From contig NC_054741.1 of NCBI RefSeq assembly GCF_018143015.1, positions 17,913,736 through 17,977,735 on the forward strand: 64,000 nucleotides of DNA. The letters run 5' to 3'. The stretch is from Lytechinus variegatus. Lineage: Eukaryota; Echinodermata; Echinoidea; Temnopleuroida; Toxopneustidae. The notes under the pieces are model-generated. The model did no database searches. It was not told the DNA's origin and saw only the letters and a program-made list of their open reading frames with translations. This document shows positions 1 to 12,374 of the stretch, piece after piece; positions within the stretch are counted from its first letter, which is position 1, and each line of letters begins with the position of its first letter. The translations under genes and the position numbers were made by a program.

Positions 1-600
1 GCTTGGAAATAATTAGTCGATCGTGATTTGTTTGTCCTGATCAAACTAAAATAAAGTTAATTGAATGTTCTTTGGAAGTTTGATGAAATTGAATCGAGGC
101 TTGAAGAGCCACGTCTATATAGGCAGTACACCTAACGTGTCATTAATAAACTGGAATGATGCATAGGAAATACATGATGCATTAAGTTTTCATTCTATTC
201 AAATTTCTCAAATTTCACTTTTTATTCTACGTGATAACAACGTACATGTCTTTAAAAGCTTTCTAAAAACTGAAATATTAAATCAGCGAATAAAAGGTTA
301 GAGGAGTGTCAACCCTTGCTCATTGTTGCATTTACCACTTTAAATGGTTCAACCCAAAACATGAATTGTCGGATTCAGCTTTTTGGGAATATATCATTTG
401 GAAAAAGCTTGTCACTCGCTCCTCCAGCCTTTCTATTGCTGGTTTATTAGTTCACTTATTAGTGTGAGTGGGGAAATGGTACAAACATTCGAAGGAAGAG
501 TTACAATAGAAAACATACCAACTTCCTACTGCAATAGACAGATGACATGTCTATGATAACCTTATACTTTTATATGAGTATATGCTATTGTGCAGATAAT
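1..600. other. AT-rich DNA, no gene seen
   Basis: No ORF of note, RNA gene or recognisable repeat was found here. The sequence is AT-rich and could be the far flank of the lectin cluster. Confidence 0.5.
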
Positions 601-922
601 GTATTCATTATACATTTATAGAATAGAATAGTAAAATAGTAATGGTTTATTGGCAATACATGATTGGCAGCCAGTACAATGAGTAGATAGACAAATGGTT
701 TATCAATAAAAATCAAGACATTTGATCGCGACTAAGGCCGAATTGCGATGAATTTAATATGTAAGAACACACAAAGATATTATGCAATGAGTAGATAGAT
801 AGGTAGATAGATGGATAAGTAGATGGATAGATAGATAAATAGATAGATAGATGGTTTAATAAAAAAAATCAAGACATTTGATCGCGGCTAAGGCCGAATT
901 GCGATGTATTTAACAAGGTATT
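601..922. repeat. GATA microsatellite inside a duplicated short repeat
   Basis: A segment of about 70 bp, recognisable by AAGACATTTGATCGCG and GGCCGAATTGCGATG, occurs twice (about 688-760 and 851-915). Between the copies lies a GATA/GATG microsatellite (about 783-856). A GATA tract also precedes the first copy, so this looks like a tandem duplication of a repeat tail plus microsatellite. Family not recognised. Confidence 0.6.
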
Positions 923-982
923 AATGACTCGAAAATGTTCAAACAAATAACACAGATAATTACAAAATAAATACAAGTGGAA

Positions 983-1768
983 TGCCTCTGGCCGTCTCAC
1001 CTGCATCACGCGGTTCAATATAGCAGCAGTGCTGACTTTGAATACTACTCTAACTAGCACAAGATGTTCAGTGATACATGGTTACTCTTATGTCCACTTT
1101 TTATGAACTAGACCAATAAACTTACAGAGATATGATGGTTATTCAACAAAAAAAACCAACATGGCCAAAGTTCATTGACCTTACATGACCTTTGACCTTG
1201 ATCATGTGACCTGAAACTCGAACAGGATGTTCAGTGATACTTGATTACTCTAATGTCCAAGTTTAATGAACTAGACCAATAAACTTTCAAAGTTATGATG
1301 GTAATTCAACAGATACCCCCGATTCGGCCAAAGTTCATTGACCCTAAATGACCTTTGACCTTGATCATGTGACGTGAAACTCATGCAGGATGTTCAGTGA
1401 TACTTGATTAACCTTATGTCCAAGTTTCATGAACTAGGTCCATATATTTTCTAAGTTATGATGACATTTCAAAAACTTAACCTCAGGTTAAGATTTCGAT
1501 GTTGATTCCTCCAACATGGTCTAAGTTCATTGACCCTAAATGACCTTTGACCTTGGTCATGTGACATGAAACTCTAATAGGATGTCCAGTAATACTTGAT
1601 TAACCTTATGGCCAAGTTTTATTAACTAGGTCCATATACTTTCTAAGTTATGACGTCATTTCAAAAACTTAACCTCAGGTTAAGATTTGATGTTGACGCC
1701 GCCGCCGCCGTCGCTGCCGCCGTCGGAAAAGCGGCGCCTATAGTCTCACTCTGCTTCGCAGGTGAGAC
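983..1768 (+). repeat. Inverted-ended repeat with DR1-like (TGACCTTTGACCT) monomers, copy a
   Basis: The ends are GTCTCACCTGC (about 994-1004) and its inverse GCAGGTGAGAC (1758-1768), so this looks like a non-autonomous DNA element. Inside are monomers of about 160-190 bp, each containing TGACCTTTGACCTT (1186, 1349, 1541) followed by TCATGTGAC. The inverse of that core, AGGTCAAAGGTCA, is a perfect DR1 nuclear-receptor motif. A GCC-rich stretch (about 1697-1735) lies before the right end. The copy at 57114-58085 has the same ends in the opposite orientation; copies at 20069 and 34558 are partial. Confidence 0.7.
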
Positions 1769-2119
1769 AAAAATGGATAAAGTTTGGTATTGAAACTACT
1801 TGTGTTGTGGAATTCTAGAAAAGAATATTAAATGACATTAAACAGTTTGTTTTGGAAATGAGTAGAATAATAAAAAAATGATAAGCATTCAATACATAAA
1901 TTACACAAAATGATTTACACAAAGAACTTCATTATAACGGATCAAATTACATAAAGGATTTCTGAGTGTAATTGAATTATAAATCGCATTAATCAAATAT
2001 TGCATAAATAGATAGGAAGAATGCATACTGAAATCAACTGGCAAAACAAAAGAAAATCATATTCAGGAGGTCAAAATAAATCTAATCATAGATCAAGTAT
2101 AGTGGTGTTGCTCTGCTCA
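1769..2119. other. AT-rich spacer, nothing recognised
   Basis: No coding region, RNA gene or repeat boundary could be supported between the inverted-ended repeat and the LINE tail. Confidence 0.5.
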
Positions 2120-2536
2120 CGTAGGGCGAAGTTACCTGAAGTTATCTGATTACTGAATATGTCCCACAAAGGAATCTCCGTTCTTCTAGCCAAAATTTAT
2201 TAACTGTACCAACATCTAAAACATGTTCGTTTGGTGATCGTGCCTTTCAGTTAGCAGCACCTGTACTATGGAATAAACTGCCTAATAATCTGAGGGCCAT
2301 CACATGTACTTCCACCTTTCTCAAATCTTTAAAAACGTACTTGTTCTCATATTAGATTATTTGGTTTAGGATAGGTATGTTGCAATGTTTTGTTAATCTT
2401 TCATTTAGTATTTATGTATTTTATTCTAAGTATACCTGTATAAGCCTTAATTACCTCCTCTGTAAAGCGCATAGAGATTCTGTAGAATATTATGCGCTAT
2501 ATAAGCATCTACTATTATTATTATTATTATTATTAC
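2120..2536 (+). mobile_element. LINE 3' end (CR1/L2-like), heavily 5'-truncated
   Basis: From about 2180 a frame reads the usual C-terminus of CR1/L2-type LINE ORF2, including GDRAFQLAAPVLWNKLPNNL and ending FLKSLKTYLFSY-stop near 2355. A 3' UTR follows with GCGCTATATAAGC and a terminal (ATT)n tract at about 2511-2536, as is typical for this LINE group. Nothing upstream of the C-terminal segment is kept, as expected from target-primed reverse transcription. The tail resembles that of the SINEs at 29275 and 46731. Confidence 0.8.
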
Positions 2537-3498
2537 CACTTATTCAATTCAATTCAAATTTCCGCCACAAGCCTAAGCTTTTAGGGTATACGCCTTCTTC
2601 ATTGATTTATGCATGAATTTATGTTTACGAAAAATGTAATGAAATGGAAGAAAATAAATGATTATTTGAATTGAATACCACTTATGAATTCATAACTCTA
2701 GTTTTGTGGATTTCGCCAAATAGGCCTATCCAAGAATCACCTCTCATTTTTCTGTCTTTATAAAAATAATTTTGACATTCGGAAGTACTCCTTTGGTCGC
2801 GCCGCTTTTTTAAGATGTAGATGTGTTCTTATTGACTGTTTATTGAGAGCCAATTATTGTGTGAATCACTTTAAGCCTTTTATACAAACAGTATCAAGTC
2901 TTTAAATGTATCGATCTGCAACAGATTGCAAATCAGGTTTCTTGCAACTCCCCCTTTTAGTTAATTGTTATAGGTTAACCAAATCAACAACCAAGGTTGT
3001 CAACTTTATATATCATATTATGTTTTCAACGCTCATTTCACGCAGACGAAACCGACTCGATACCGACAAAATCTAATAATGACAGCTAGACCGTCGGTCG
3101 GACCGGCTCGGTTTGGAGAAAGTTTTGTCGGTATGTCTGTGGAGCCAATTGCTAGGTTTGCAACTGCCGAACTGAAGAGCTCCATCAAACCCGGTCCAGA
3201 AATTATCCGATCTGCCAGTTGTCCTCGCTCGGCATGGTCAGGTGATCTATTATAACTTGATCAATATCAACGCTCTGGCTCGCCACTCCAATACTTAAGA
3301 AATTTGTCAGTATATTCAAAAAGATACCCTGCTAGACATCTCTTTTTACTACTGGAAAGCACATTTCCATGAACATGGACTACAAATAAATGAACTTATG
3401 AACATTCATCCGACAAGATGTCAGATCTGACAATTTTGCTTTTTTTTTTTGATTGCCCGAGAAGCACATAGTCCTACAGGTATGGTAACTAGGATGAA
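2537..3498. other. Spacer leading into duplicated unit A
   Basis: No gene seen. A short imperfect inverted repeat, TACCGACAAAATCT and AAAGTTTTGTCGGTA, flanks a CGGTCGGACCGG-rich core at about 3060-3135. From about 3270 the sequence matches the start of unit C (near 40795), which marks the left edge of the duplication. Confidence 0.5.
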
Positions 3499-3770
3499 TC
3501 CAGGGGGCGGATCCAGGATTTAAATAGGGGGCGGGCAAATTTTTCAGAGGAAAATTTATGACACGCAAAAAAAAAATAAACCACAAATTAAGGATATTTC
3601 GTACCCGAATAAATTTGACAAGCAAAAAAAAAATGAAATAAAAATAAAAAGGTCTTCAATTTCAAAAGAGGGGGTACATCTCTGTTTTGATGGCATTTTT
3701 ACATTACAAATTTTAATTGTGCTTCTCAAAGGGGAGGCACGTGCCCGCTGTGCCCCCTGGATCCGAAAGT
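3499..3770. mobile_element. Short non-autonomous DNA element in the 3' flank of gene A
   Basis: CGGATCCAGG near the left end (about 3508) and its inverse CCTGGATCCG near 3760 bound an insertion of about 270 bp rich in GGGGG and A-runs. The same flank in unit C (about 41040) and unit B (about 21140) lacks it, reading straight from GGTAACT to the GATGAAYCGTAG sequence. The ends have decayed and no clean target duplication is visible. Probably hAT-like. Confidence 0.5.
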
Positions 3771-3991
3771 GGATTTCGAAGGCCTACTTTTTAATAAAAA
3801 AATCTTATAATTCCTTTAATGAAACGCTCACCTGGGCGATATGGATCAAGCAAAGGGATCAAGGGAGACTATAGTGCATTCCCGATATCCTTGCTGAGCG
3901 ATCTGACCGAAAATATATATTAATCGTGTTTGATCGGGTCTGGGTGGGATCAATTCGGCAATGAGAACAAAGAGCATGGATAGATTGTTTT

Positions 3992-6900
3992 TCAAACAGA
4001 GGTTATGTACTGGTAAACTTCTTGACCTCCAGAACTAGTCCCAGTTGTGTTATTAGATACGATGCATTTCTTATTCATATGATTGTAGGCAAATGATACA
4101 CACTCTTGACGATATGTACATAGAGATGCACAACGTATGATACTTGCTGTTGTGACGTCAGCGATGATAGATTCCGGAATTGGTACACTGTTTCCTCGTT
4201 TCTTCTTGAACCGTTTTTCATGTTTTTGGTGCCGATGTCTCGAAAGCTCTGCAAATGCGTACAATAATTGTGTTAGATTCATATTATTTTTTGCATTATT
4301 ATTAGCATTGTCATTATTATTGTCAATATCTGTAGGAGCAGTACTACAAGTATAGTAGTAGAAGTAGTAGTACTAATAGTAGCAGCAGTAGTAAGAGGAA
4401 ATAGTAGTAGTACATGTAGTAGTAGTAATAGAAATAGTAGTAGTAGTAGCAGCAGTATAAATAATAGTAGTAGTAGTAACAGTAGTAGAAGTAGTAGTAT
4501 CTATTGTTCGTTTTAAACATTTTTATAATTCAATCTTAATTATTAACAGAATCTGTCGTTTCTTTTTGAAGACATCTAATAAGTGCCCCATCGATAATAA
4601 GCTATCTATTCAAATATGAGTACATTTTTTTTAAATTCTCCTTTCTTTGAAATTGAAAAGTCCACTTGGCTGCCCATAATATAAAATGAATTTGGTAAAT
4701 TAAACAGAATGTCACAATTTGAAATTGTTTCTGTTCGAAACATGTATATCTATAGCAAATCTCAAGGGAATGATAAAATAAGCATTTTTCTTCTTAAACA
4801 CATTATACTGCATGTACTTTGAGTCACATATTAATCTATCGATCAGCACCGGCCAATGTCCTGTTTCCCTAAAAATTGAAAAGGTAAATCCTGTTTATAA
4901 AAAAGACGATCCACCGGAAATAACCAATTACAGGCAAATATCTTTTCTCCCCAGCATATCCAAAATATTAGAAAAATATTTACAGCAGAATTTACACGTT
5001 CCTAGATGCTTTTCATTTTCTAAATTCAAAGCAATATGGATTCAGGAAAGGACATTCAACAGACCAGGCTTTAGTACATATGTTACGATAAAATTACAAA
5101 TGCAATGGCAAATAAAGAACATATGCAGTATTCATGGACCTAAGCGTAGCCTTTGATACTCTACTTATGGAGTTAGAGGAATTGCATTATCATGGTTTGA
5201 GAGTTATCAGATAGAAAACAATATGTAATTCAAAATAATATTTCTTCTAACCTTCGATCAATAATATGTGGAGTTCCACAAGGGTCAATATTGGGCCCCT
5301 TATTTTCTTAATATATATTAATGATTTGACTTATGTAACGCCTTGGTTATCATTTGTATTTTTGCAGATGACACAGACATTTTTGCTCACATAATACTTT
5401 AGAAACTTAAGTAGATACAATTAATCGTGAATTGCCAAAACTATCTACATGGTTTAAGTGTAATAAGCTTTCACTTAATATAGATAAAACAAATTTTATG
5501 TATTTCAAACATACAAATTCACATATTGTTGAAATTCCTTAAAATATAATAATAGACAATGCTCCTCTGAAAAGAAAAAAAATACGAAATTTTTAGGTGT
5601 TACAATAAATGAAAATTTAAATTGGAACGAACACATAATTACGTTGCATATCTACAAGTATCTCGAGAAACGTCGTTGTACTGTACAAAATGAAAAAAAT
5701 AATTCCACAAACTACCCTTGTTGCACTATACAATTCATTATTTTACCCTATATATCGCACTGCAATATAGTTTGGGCAACGTGTGCAAAAACTTAATTAA
5801 TACAATATATTTATTACAGAAAAAAGTTATTCGAATTTGTACTGATTCGCAATATTTAGCACACACAGACCCATGATTCCATAAACTAAAGGCTCGATCA
5901 GTATTTGACATAAATTCACTTCAAAGTTTACTACTTATGTTCAAGTACATAAATAATATGCTTCCATCTTCATTCCACATTTTTTTTTATATAATGAACA
6001 CATCTATTCATTCATACCCAACACGGAACTCTTAAGATTTTCACTTAATCAACCACAAATTGCTTATTGCACAGAGATCCATAAGACACCACGGTCCCGA
6101 TTTATAGAACTCTTTACCAGAGTCTATCAAAATATGTTCATCTCTTTACTCATTCAAGGCAAATGTTAAATCCATGTTATTATCAGACTATTTAAAGTAA
6201 GTTTTCTGTGTCAATATTTCAGTTAATCATTAAATCACTTAATCAATTTATCCTGCCGGCCAACCTGATAGGTTGCCGGGCCTGGTTTTTTGTTGTTATG
6301 CTTGATCTCTAATAAAGACATGATGTACTACTTCTTTGATTTTATCATCACGAAATACTCCCCCATGACCATCATCATCATCTCCATCATGGCCTTCATT
6401 TTCACCATCATCCTCGTTCATCTCCATCTTCATCATTATAAAAATTTTCAAGAAAATAATATTTCCCTCCTGCTTTATAAATGCATGCACTAATTTAATG
6501 AGTTTTATTCCGGGGTTGTCATTTTTTCAAGCAATCTGCTTATAATAGCAATCCTCTAGTAAATGTTGAATTTTCTTTGCTGGTAGTATGTTATTAGAAT
6601 GACTATTCTTTTTCTTTATGCTTCTTACCAAAATCAATTACCGCTATATTATGTTTGTTACGTAATGAAATTGTATTGTATACGAATGTTATGAATGCAA
6701 AAGGAATAAATTAATCAAATCAAATACTTTGTTATCACATTGATGAATAATATGAGGATTTTTTTGCACTTTACCTTTCCTCTCGCAAATATATCCTTTG
6801 CCATTTTGACACTTTCCCGCAATCCAGCTGGTGTACTCATTCCTCTTCTTTATCTGAAGACATCCACTACCGTAGCTTAGATCACCAAAGTTAGAATATA

Positions 6901-9900
6901 TCAGTGGCTCTCCACTCATCCAAGCGAGATTATCTTGGGCGCTAAAGGCAAGACGCCGCGTCAAACCAATCCAGTAGAATTGTTGGAACCCATAAATAGC
7001 TGTACGGTCTGCAGCGAAAAAAAATAAGTGAAATCATTTTTTTTAAAGAAAAATATTTTCAAGAGTCGTTTAATTGCACGACATTTGTGATTTGTTCGTG
7101 ATATGCGAGATGAATTTTCATTTAATTTTAAGTAGGTCTACTTTGATATAGTTCTCTCTACTTAACTCTCTGATTTTATCATTCATTTTTATATGCATAA
7201 TGGCAACACAATGGTATTACTATTTACCACTTCATTATGCTCATAACTCTCCAGCAATCATAGCAATGCAATATTTTTACATCTATCGAAAGTGCAATAC
7301 GTTTTTCCAGTGGTGCTCAAAAGTTAGTGAATCCCAACATAAATTGAACATATTTATAGTGTTCAATCTTTGTCAGGTTTTGGATAATTAATCGGGAAGT
7401 CTGTTGATAAAATGTTTCGTTCAATAAAATTCGTTTATCTGTAGTGTTGTCGTTTACATTCAGCACCCAGTATAAAGGACAGCATTTTGTGAAGGGGTTC
7501 ACTAAATTTTGAGCACAACTGATAAAATATTTCCCTTTCAAAATATTATTCCTTCTATGAAAAAAAGGAATCCGTATGTATCAGCAGAGGCACATTTTTT
7601 TTTAGAACTGAAAGGAACTCACCAAACCCCAGTAGGAAAAAACACTCAAAATGATATGTGCCCTTTTACAGAATAAAATACTTTTTCAAAAGTAAAACAC
7701 AATACATTTCACCTTATAAAATTACAACGGGGGGGGGGGGGTCGCGCTTCACGCTCGCTCAATTATTGGTTCTGTTCTTGGTTCCAAAAAGTGCTTAGAA
7801 TGTCCAGTTTTCAGGTTGGGATATCACAAATTTTCAGCTCGCGCTCGCATCAATCATGGTTTAGTAAGTTATTCATGTCCATTTTTCATGTTGGAATATC
7901 AAAAATTGTCAGCTCGCGCTTCGCGCTCGAATTATTGGATCGGTGAGATATATGTCCTCTTCATCAGTCACTGCAGTCCTTACCAGCTTCATTTTCTGGT
8001 CATTATAATATAAATTTTAGCTCGCGCTTCGCGCTCGCGTCAATTCTTTAGTTAGATACTCATCTTTTTCAAGATAACAAATGCTGCTCGGAATGTTTAA
8101 TTTTCAGTCTTTTATAGTACATAAAATGTCCAAAAGTTTGAACTCGCGATTAGCGCTCGCAACATTTCACAAAGATGCTCTTTTAACAGGTAGTTTGCGC
8201 AATAATTGACCAAAGAAACGAGTTACACAACTTCAGATTTGATTTTTTTTTTCCAAACCGCTCGCTCTCAAAGCTTAAATATATATTTTATCAATCAGAA
8301 ATCTCTTCCAAAAGACTTGCTCAACTTTATTACTACAAAACACACAATTACTTAACGGAGATGATAATCTCATGGTTAAAATATCCGTTTCCATCGTCTG
8401 AAAAATAACTTCAGATGGAATATATTATAGTGTGCATGTAATATCGTGTTAAAGTTATTTATAAATCATTGTCGCTCGTCTCTCATTAAGCCATTTTTAA
8501 CTCACTCATGATAAAATCGGAAATAAAATCATTCTCGTCTTCTGTCTCTATGTAAACCAGATGTGCTCCATCTCTCTGGCAATAATCCCGGGCTTGGTCT
8601 CGATGAAGCTCGATATCACTCACATAATAACAAGAAGAGTTAAACAAATCACGATCGGAACAGACACTATCTGTAGATAGAGAGAAAACATGGTAATTTA
8701 TACGAGATTAATTCATTTTTCATTATAATTGGTGCTTCTTACCCCCCCCCCCAATTACCCAATGAATCTTACTTTGATTGACAGTAAAAGAGGAAAGGTT
8801 CAAAACAGAAAATGGGAAGGGTTCAAAAGGGACACGTCCATAGTTACCTGTTTCTCTTCCTTCACATAGAGCCAAAAAATTACTATCGCATCTATTATCG
8901 TTCCAGCGATACTCTGATCCTACAGGTTTCAATAGAATACAGTCTACACCAACATCATGGACGCCATTTTCGACGGAATCCCAATTGGTAAAGGTCAAAG
9001 GTGATCCGTCCATCCAATGCCAGACCTTATTCTTATCTTCCAAGCCAATCCAATAGTTGATAGTTGTATTCTCACTGAGCGCGAGTGAACTGATGAATTC
9101 ATCTTCTTCGATTGATGTGATGTCGACCAATAGGGAATCGAGATTCGAACACATGATCTGAGCATCATCACGTGATTTCAGAGGTGATGATTCTATGTGA
9201 TAACATGATGAGTTCCAGTGCTGGAAACCAGAAGGGCACAGTCCTGAAGATTTAGATATAAATAAAAAGGATATGATGGGAACAACAATTAGGACAAGAG
9301 AAAGGAGAAAAAGGGTGTTCATGTTTGAAAATCATCATTCATTTTAATCACTATTTAATTACTGTGATGAGGAAATCTACAGCTTTGGACTAGTTTTTGC
9401 TTCTTTTTATTTCCCACTTGTTTTGGGCAGCTTTGCAATTTTATCTGCATTCCGATTATAATTATGTAACAATATTTCCTGACATAACGATTTCGGACCA
9501 ATAAGAGCCAAACAAAGAAAGAACTGAAAACCAAGTGAAGAGTTGAATGTTTCCATCAATTTGAATACCAAATGGAATCACAACCCTCTAAGCACCATTT
9601 GACGCCACTTAATTCAGGCCCCGTTAACAAGCTCGATAAAGCATATTGCCGAAACCCAACAATTTGTGGTTGTCATCAAACTGCTAAGCTGTCAAGCTGA
9701 GAATATGCATAAAATTTTACCTTGTAACTATGTAGCTTGTATATTATTTGTCAATTTCACTTCTAGCTCCATTCTGGGTCTCTAAAGCTTTCCTTTTTAT
9801 TTGTGTAAACATCAATAAATGAATTTATAGTAACGATAAACAAGCTGATATGATTCTGATATATACTTACCATGCTTACTCTTGCTTGAACTTTGACTGG

Positions 9901-12298
9901 TCTGACCTGCAGCAAATGCCGAAAACATAAGCAAGAGACCTCCCTGAAGAAAAAAGGCAAATAACATTTTTTACGGATAACAGTAGTCAGTGGCGTAACT
10001 ACGGGGGGCATGGGGGGGGCACGTGCCCCCCCCAATCGGCCGGCAAAAAAAAACGGGAGAAAAGGGAGAAAAAGGAGGAAGAGAGAAAGAAACGTAGTGG
10101 GAAAGAAGAATTCATTGTACATTATAATGTTTATTATATTATATATGTTGTGTTATATTACATAAGAATTATTTTTTTCATAACTTTATGAAACATAATG
10201 TGCTCAGGGCCTATTTGTTCATTATTCCTGGTACTATCATTGTCTGTTTAACGAGATATACATGTACAATCATGTTGTACCAAAAAGTCCTGTTTTCAAG
10301 TCAATATGCACGAAATATATATCATCGCTTTTCGAGTTATTATTGTTTTATGTAGTGACATATGCTTCTTTTAAAGTGATAGCCCCATTTTAAGGTCTGC
10401 ATATAAAAAAAATTCCTGGTCGTGCTTACGTTCGAATTAGTGGATTGATGAGATATGTCTGCTCTTCATGAATTCCTGAAATCGGTCCTTAAAATGTCTC
10501 TTTTTTAATGTAAATATCAAAAATTTTCAGCTCGCGCTTCGCGCTCGCATCATTTGTTTCCTACAAACAAGCCTTAGAATGCCCCTCTTCAGATCTGAAT
10601 TTCCTATATTTTCAGCTCGCACTTTGCGCTACTGAGATACGTATGATAATCATGATATGACTACAAAAAGCTCATGTGTTTGAATGTGATTCTAACAAAA
10701 TCAGCAATCGCTTGGCACTCGCATTAGATGACTATGGTGAGATATGTATACTCTTAATGGATTCAAAAAAAGAAATAGTCCTTAAAATGTCCTGTTTGGG
10801 GTCAATATATACAAAATTTTCAGCTCGCGCTTCGCGCTCGGATCATTTTGTACGTGAAATACGTATGGTCTTCGTAAATTCCTACAAACGAGCCTTAAAA
10901 TGCTTCTCTTCAGGTCTGAATTTCCTAAATTTTTAGCTCGCGCTTCGCGCTCGCAACATTTGATTAGTGAGATGCGTATTTTAATCATGATTACAATGAC
11001 TACAAAAGGTGCTTCATGTTTTCTAACAAAATCAGCAAGCGCTTGGCACTCAAATTAGATGAGTATGGTGAGATATGTATTATCTTATTTGATTTTTAAA
11101 AATAGTCCTTAAACTGTCTCTGATTGGGGTCAATAAATACAAAAATTTCAGCTCGCGCTTCGCGCTCGCATTGTTTGTTTAGCGAGACAGATACGTATTT
11201 TTATTTTTTAATTGCTTATTATGACCCTTTTTAGGTATGAATATCAAAAAATTTCAGCTCGCGCTTCGCACTCGCATCATTTGATCAGTGAGATACATTA
11301 CATATCCGTTTAATGGCACAGTCCTTAAAATGTCTCTATATAAGGTCAATAGGCCTATACCTGGTAATTGAGCGCGCTTTGCACGCTCACTGAGCTACTC
11401 AAAATTTTTGCTGGTGCCCCCCCAATGCCGTGACCCACGGTACGCCACTGACAGTAGTAATGCAGAATTCGGCACATGAAATATGTTCATGCCTGTTTTT
11501 CAGCAATATTGCATAATAATAATGTAAATTCTCGATTTCAATTTTTTTTCATTTGATTTTTTTCAAAGAAGGTAAATCAGATAAAATATCAAGATTCAAA
11601 TCTGCTCGCAGGAGATACAGAAAATTAAACTCCGGTATAGGGAATGGGGCTGAAACCATACATAAATTAAGTTTATCTTTAAGATTTATCAAAGCACCTG
11701 TCTAGCTAAATTAGAATGAGAGCGTGAATACGTCCCGTCTTGAACGGGCGTAAACAACAACAAAGAAGGCTATACAATATAAGACCTGTAAAATGAATAT
11801 AAAGAAAAGGAAGGGAGGATGAACGCACAAATGGATAAGAGAAAGAAAAGAGGAAAGAAAGAAAACATGAAGGGAGAATGGAGTAAAGAAAATTAAGAAA
11901 GTTAGAATAAAAGAATAAGAGAAAGAACAAGTTTTCCGTCATTCTTTTAAAAGAATGAAAAAAGAAAAAGAAAGGAAGGGAAGATGAATACATTTGTAAA
12001 GGAAAAATAAAGGACAGAAAGGAATAAGAGAGTAAGAAAAAGGAGGAAGACAGAATGAAGGACAAGAAAGAAAAATGTTTCTATCATTCTTTGAATGAAA
12101 CAAAGAAGGACAGCAGAAATACAGGAAGGCAGAAAGGAAGAAAAAATCGATGGTCTTAAACAGAAACTAATGATGTAGGCCCAACTTTATACTGAAAAAA
12201 AAATACAAATAAGATTAAATGAATGCAAGATATGATATCACTGAAAAGGAAATAAGAAATATGAATATACTTACATATGTCACCCAAGTTATAGGCAT
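3992..12298 (-). CDS. Lectin-like gene A: secreted CTLD-CTLD-PAN protein (379 aa, six exons)
   Basis: Exons in transcript order: 12275-12298, 9880-9943, 8848-9243, 8506-8670, 6775-7008, 3992-4248. All introns are GT-AG; the first is phase 0, the rest phase 1. Residues 1 to about 24 (MPITWVTYGGLLLMFSAFAA) form a signal peptide joined across exons 1 and 2. Residues about 31-161 are a long-form CTLD (start LCPSGFQHW, then YWIGLED and WND before the last cysteines). Residues 162-294 are a second CTLD with YWIGLTRR and WMSGEPL but no WND. A basic linker (RFKKKRG) leads to a PAN/apple-like domain (RCASLCTYRQECVSFAY, four cysteines). In CTLD1 the EPN/QPD position reads ENG, so classical calcium-dependent sugar binding is doubtful. 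A second donor 9 bp downstream of exon 2 (exon 9871-9943) keeps the frame. ATTAAA at 3815-3820 is a likely poly(A) signal. Role in immunity or adhesion is inferred from family only. Confidence 0.88.
4335..4500. repeat. (GTA)n microsatellite, intron 5 of gene A
   Basis: An interrupted GTA/GCA trinucleotide tract lies just upstream, in transcript sense, of the PAN exon. The same intron position carries longer tracts in genes B (21712-22105) and C (41720-42378). Confidence 0.85.
4746..6724 (+). mobile_element. Decayed LINE in intron 5 of gene A
   Basis: The RT reads in broken frames: KVNPVYKKDDPPEITNYR near 4880, GVPQGSILGP at about 5272-5300 and an FADDT box at about 5363. Many stops and frameshifts show it is long dead. 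The 3' part includes a CCGGCCAACCTGATAGGTTG hairpin-like motif (about 6257) and ends in AATCAAATCAAA. The introns of genes B (about 23245) and C (about 42500) run straight through this point, so the insertion, antisense to the gene, is specific to unit A. Confidence 0.75.
7735..8165. repeat. CGCGCTTCGCGCTCGC-bearing repeat, intron 4 of gene A
   Basis: Several copies of the CTCGCGCTTCGCGCTCG motif, spaced roughly 70-110 bp and beginning after a poly-G run, lie in intron 4 of A. The matching intron of C lacks them. The same motif fills the hAT-type element at 9988-11450 and occurs once in that at 32407-32841, so this is probably a piece of a related element. Ends not resolved. Confidence 0.6.
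9988..11450. mobile_element. Non-autonomous hAT-type element in intron 1 of gene A
   Basis: The ends are CAGTGGCGTA (9988) and TACGCCACTG (11450), flanked by a perfect 8-bp duplication ACAGTAGT (9980-9987 and 11451-11458), the hAT signature. The inside is noncoding, with GGGGGG/CCCCCC runs and about eight copies of the CGCGCTTCGCGCTCGC motif roughly every 90-170 bp. Introns of B (about 28845) and C (about 46285) have the unfilled site. No transposase is present, so mobilisation would need one from elsewhere. Confidence 0.88.
11760..12160. repeat. Purine-rich low-complexity tract (GAAA/GGAA)
   Basis: The plus strand is a long imperfect run of A and G with many AAAGAAAG and GGAAGG words. It gives a spurious Phe/Ser/Leu-rich ORF on the minus strand. 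It lies in intron 1 of gene A, where B and C instead carry a SINE. Confidence 0.7.
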
Positions 12299-12374
12299 CT
12301 TTTGGTTTAAATCCAAGTTCCAATGTAGAAATTCTCTATGTCTGTCTCTGTGATTCATAAAGTTACGGGTCATC

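Noticed and set aside
9763-10122. ORF of 119 codons overlapping exon 2 of gene A
   Set aside because: Runs out of the frame of the signal exon into the hAT-type element; the spliced exon model explains the conserved part.
11706-12065. Phe/Ser/Leu-rich ORF of 119 codons
   Set aside because: Product of the purine-rich tract on the other strand; no homologue in units B or C.
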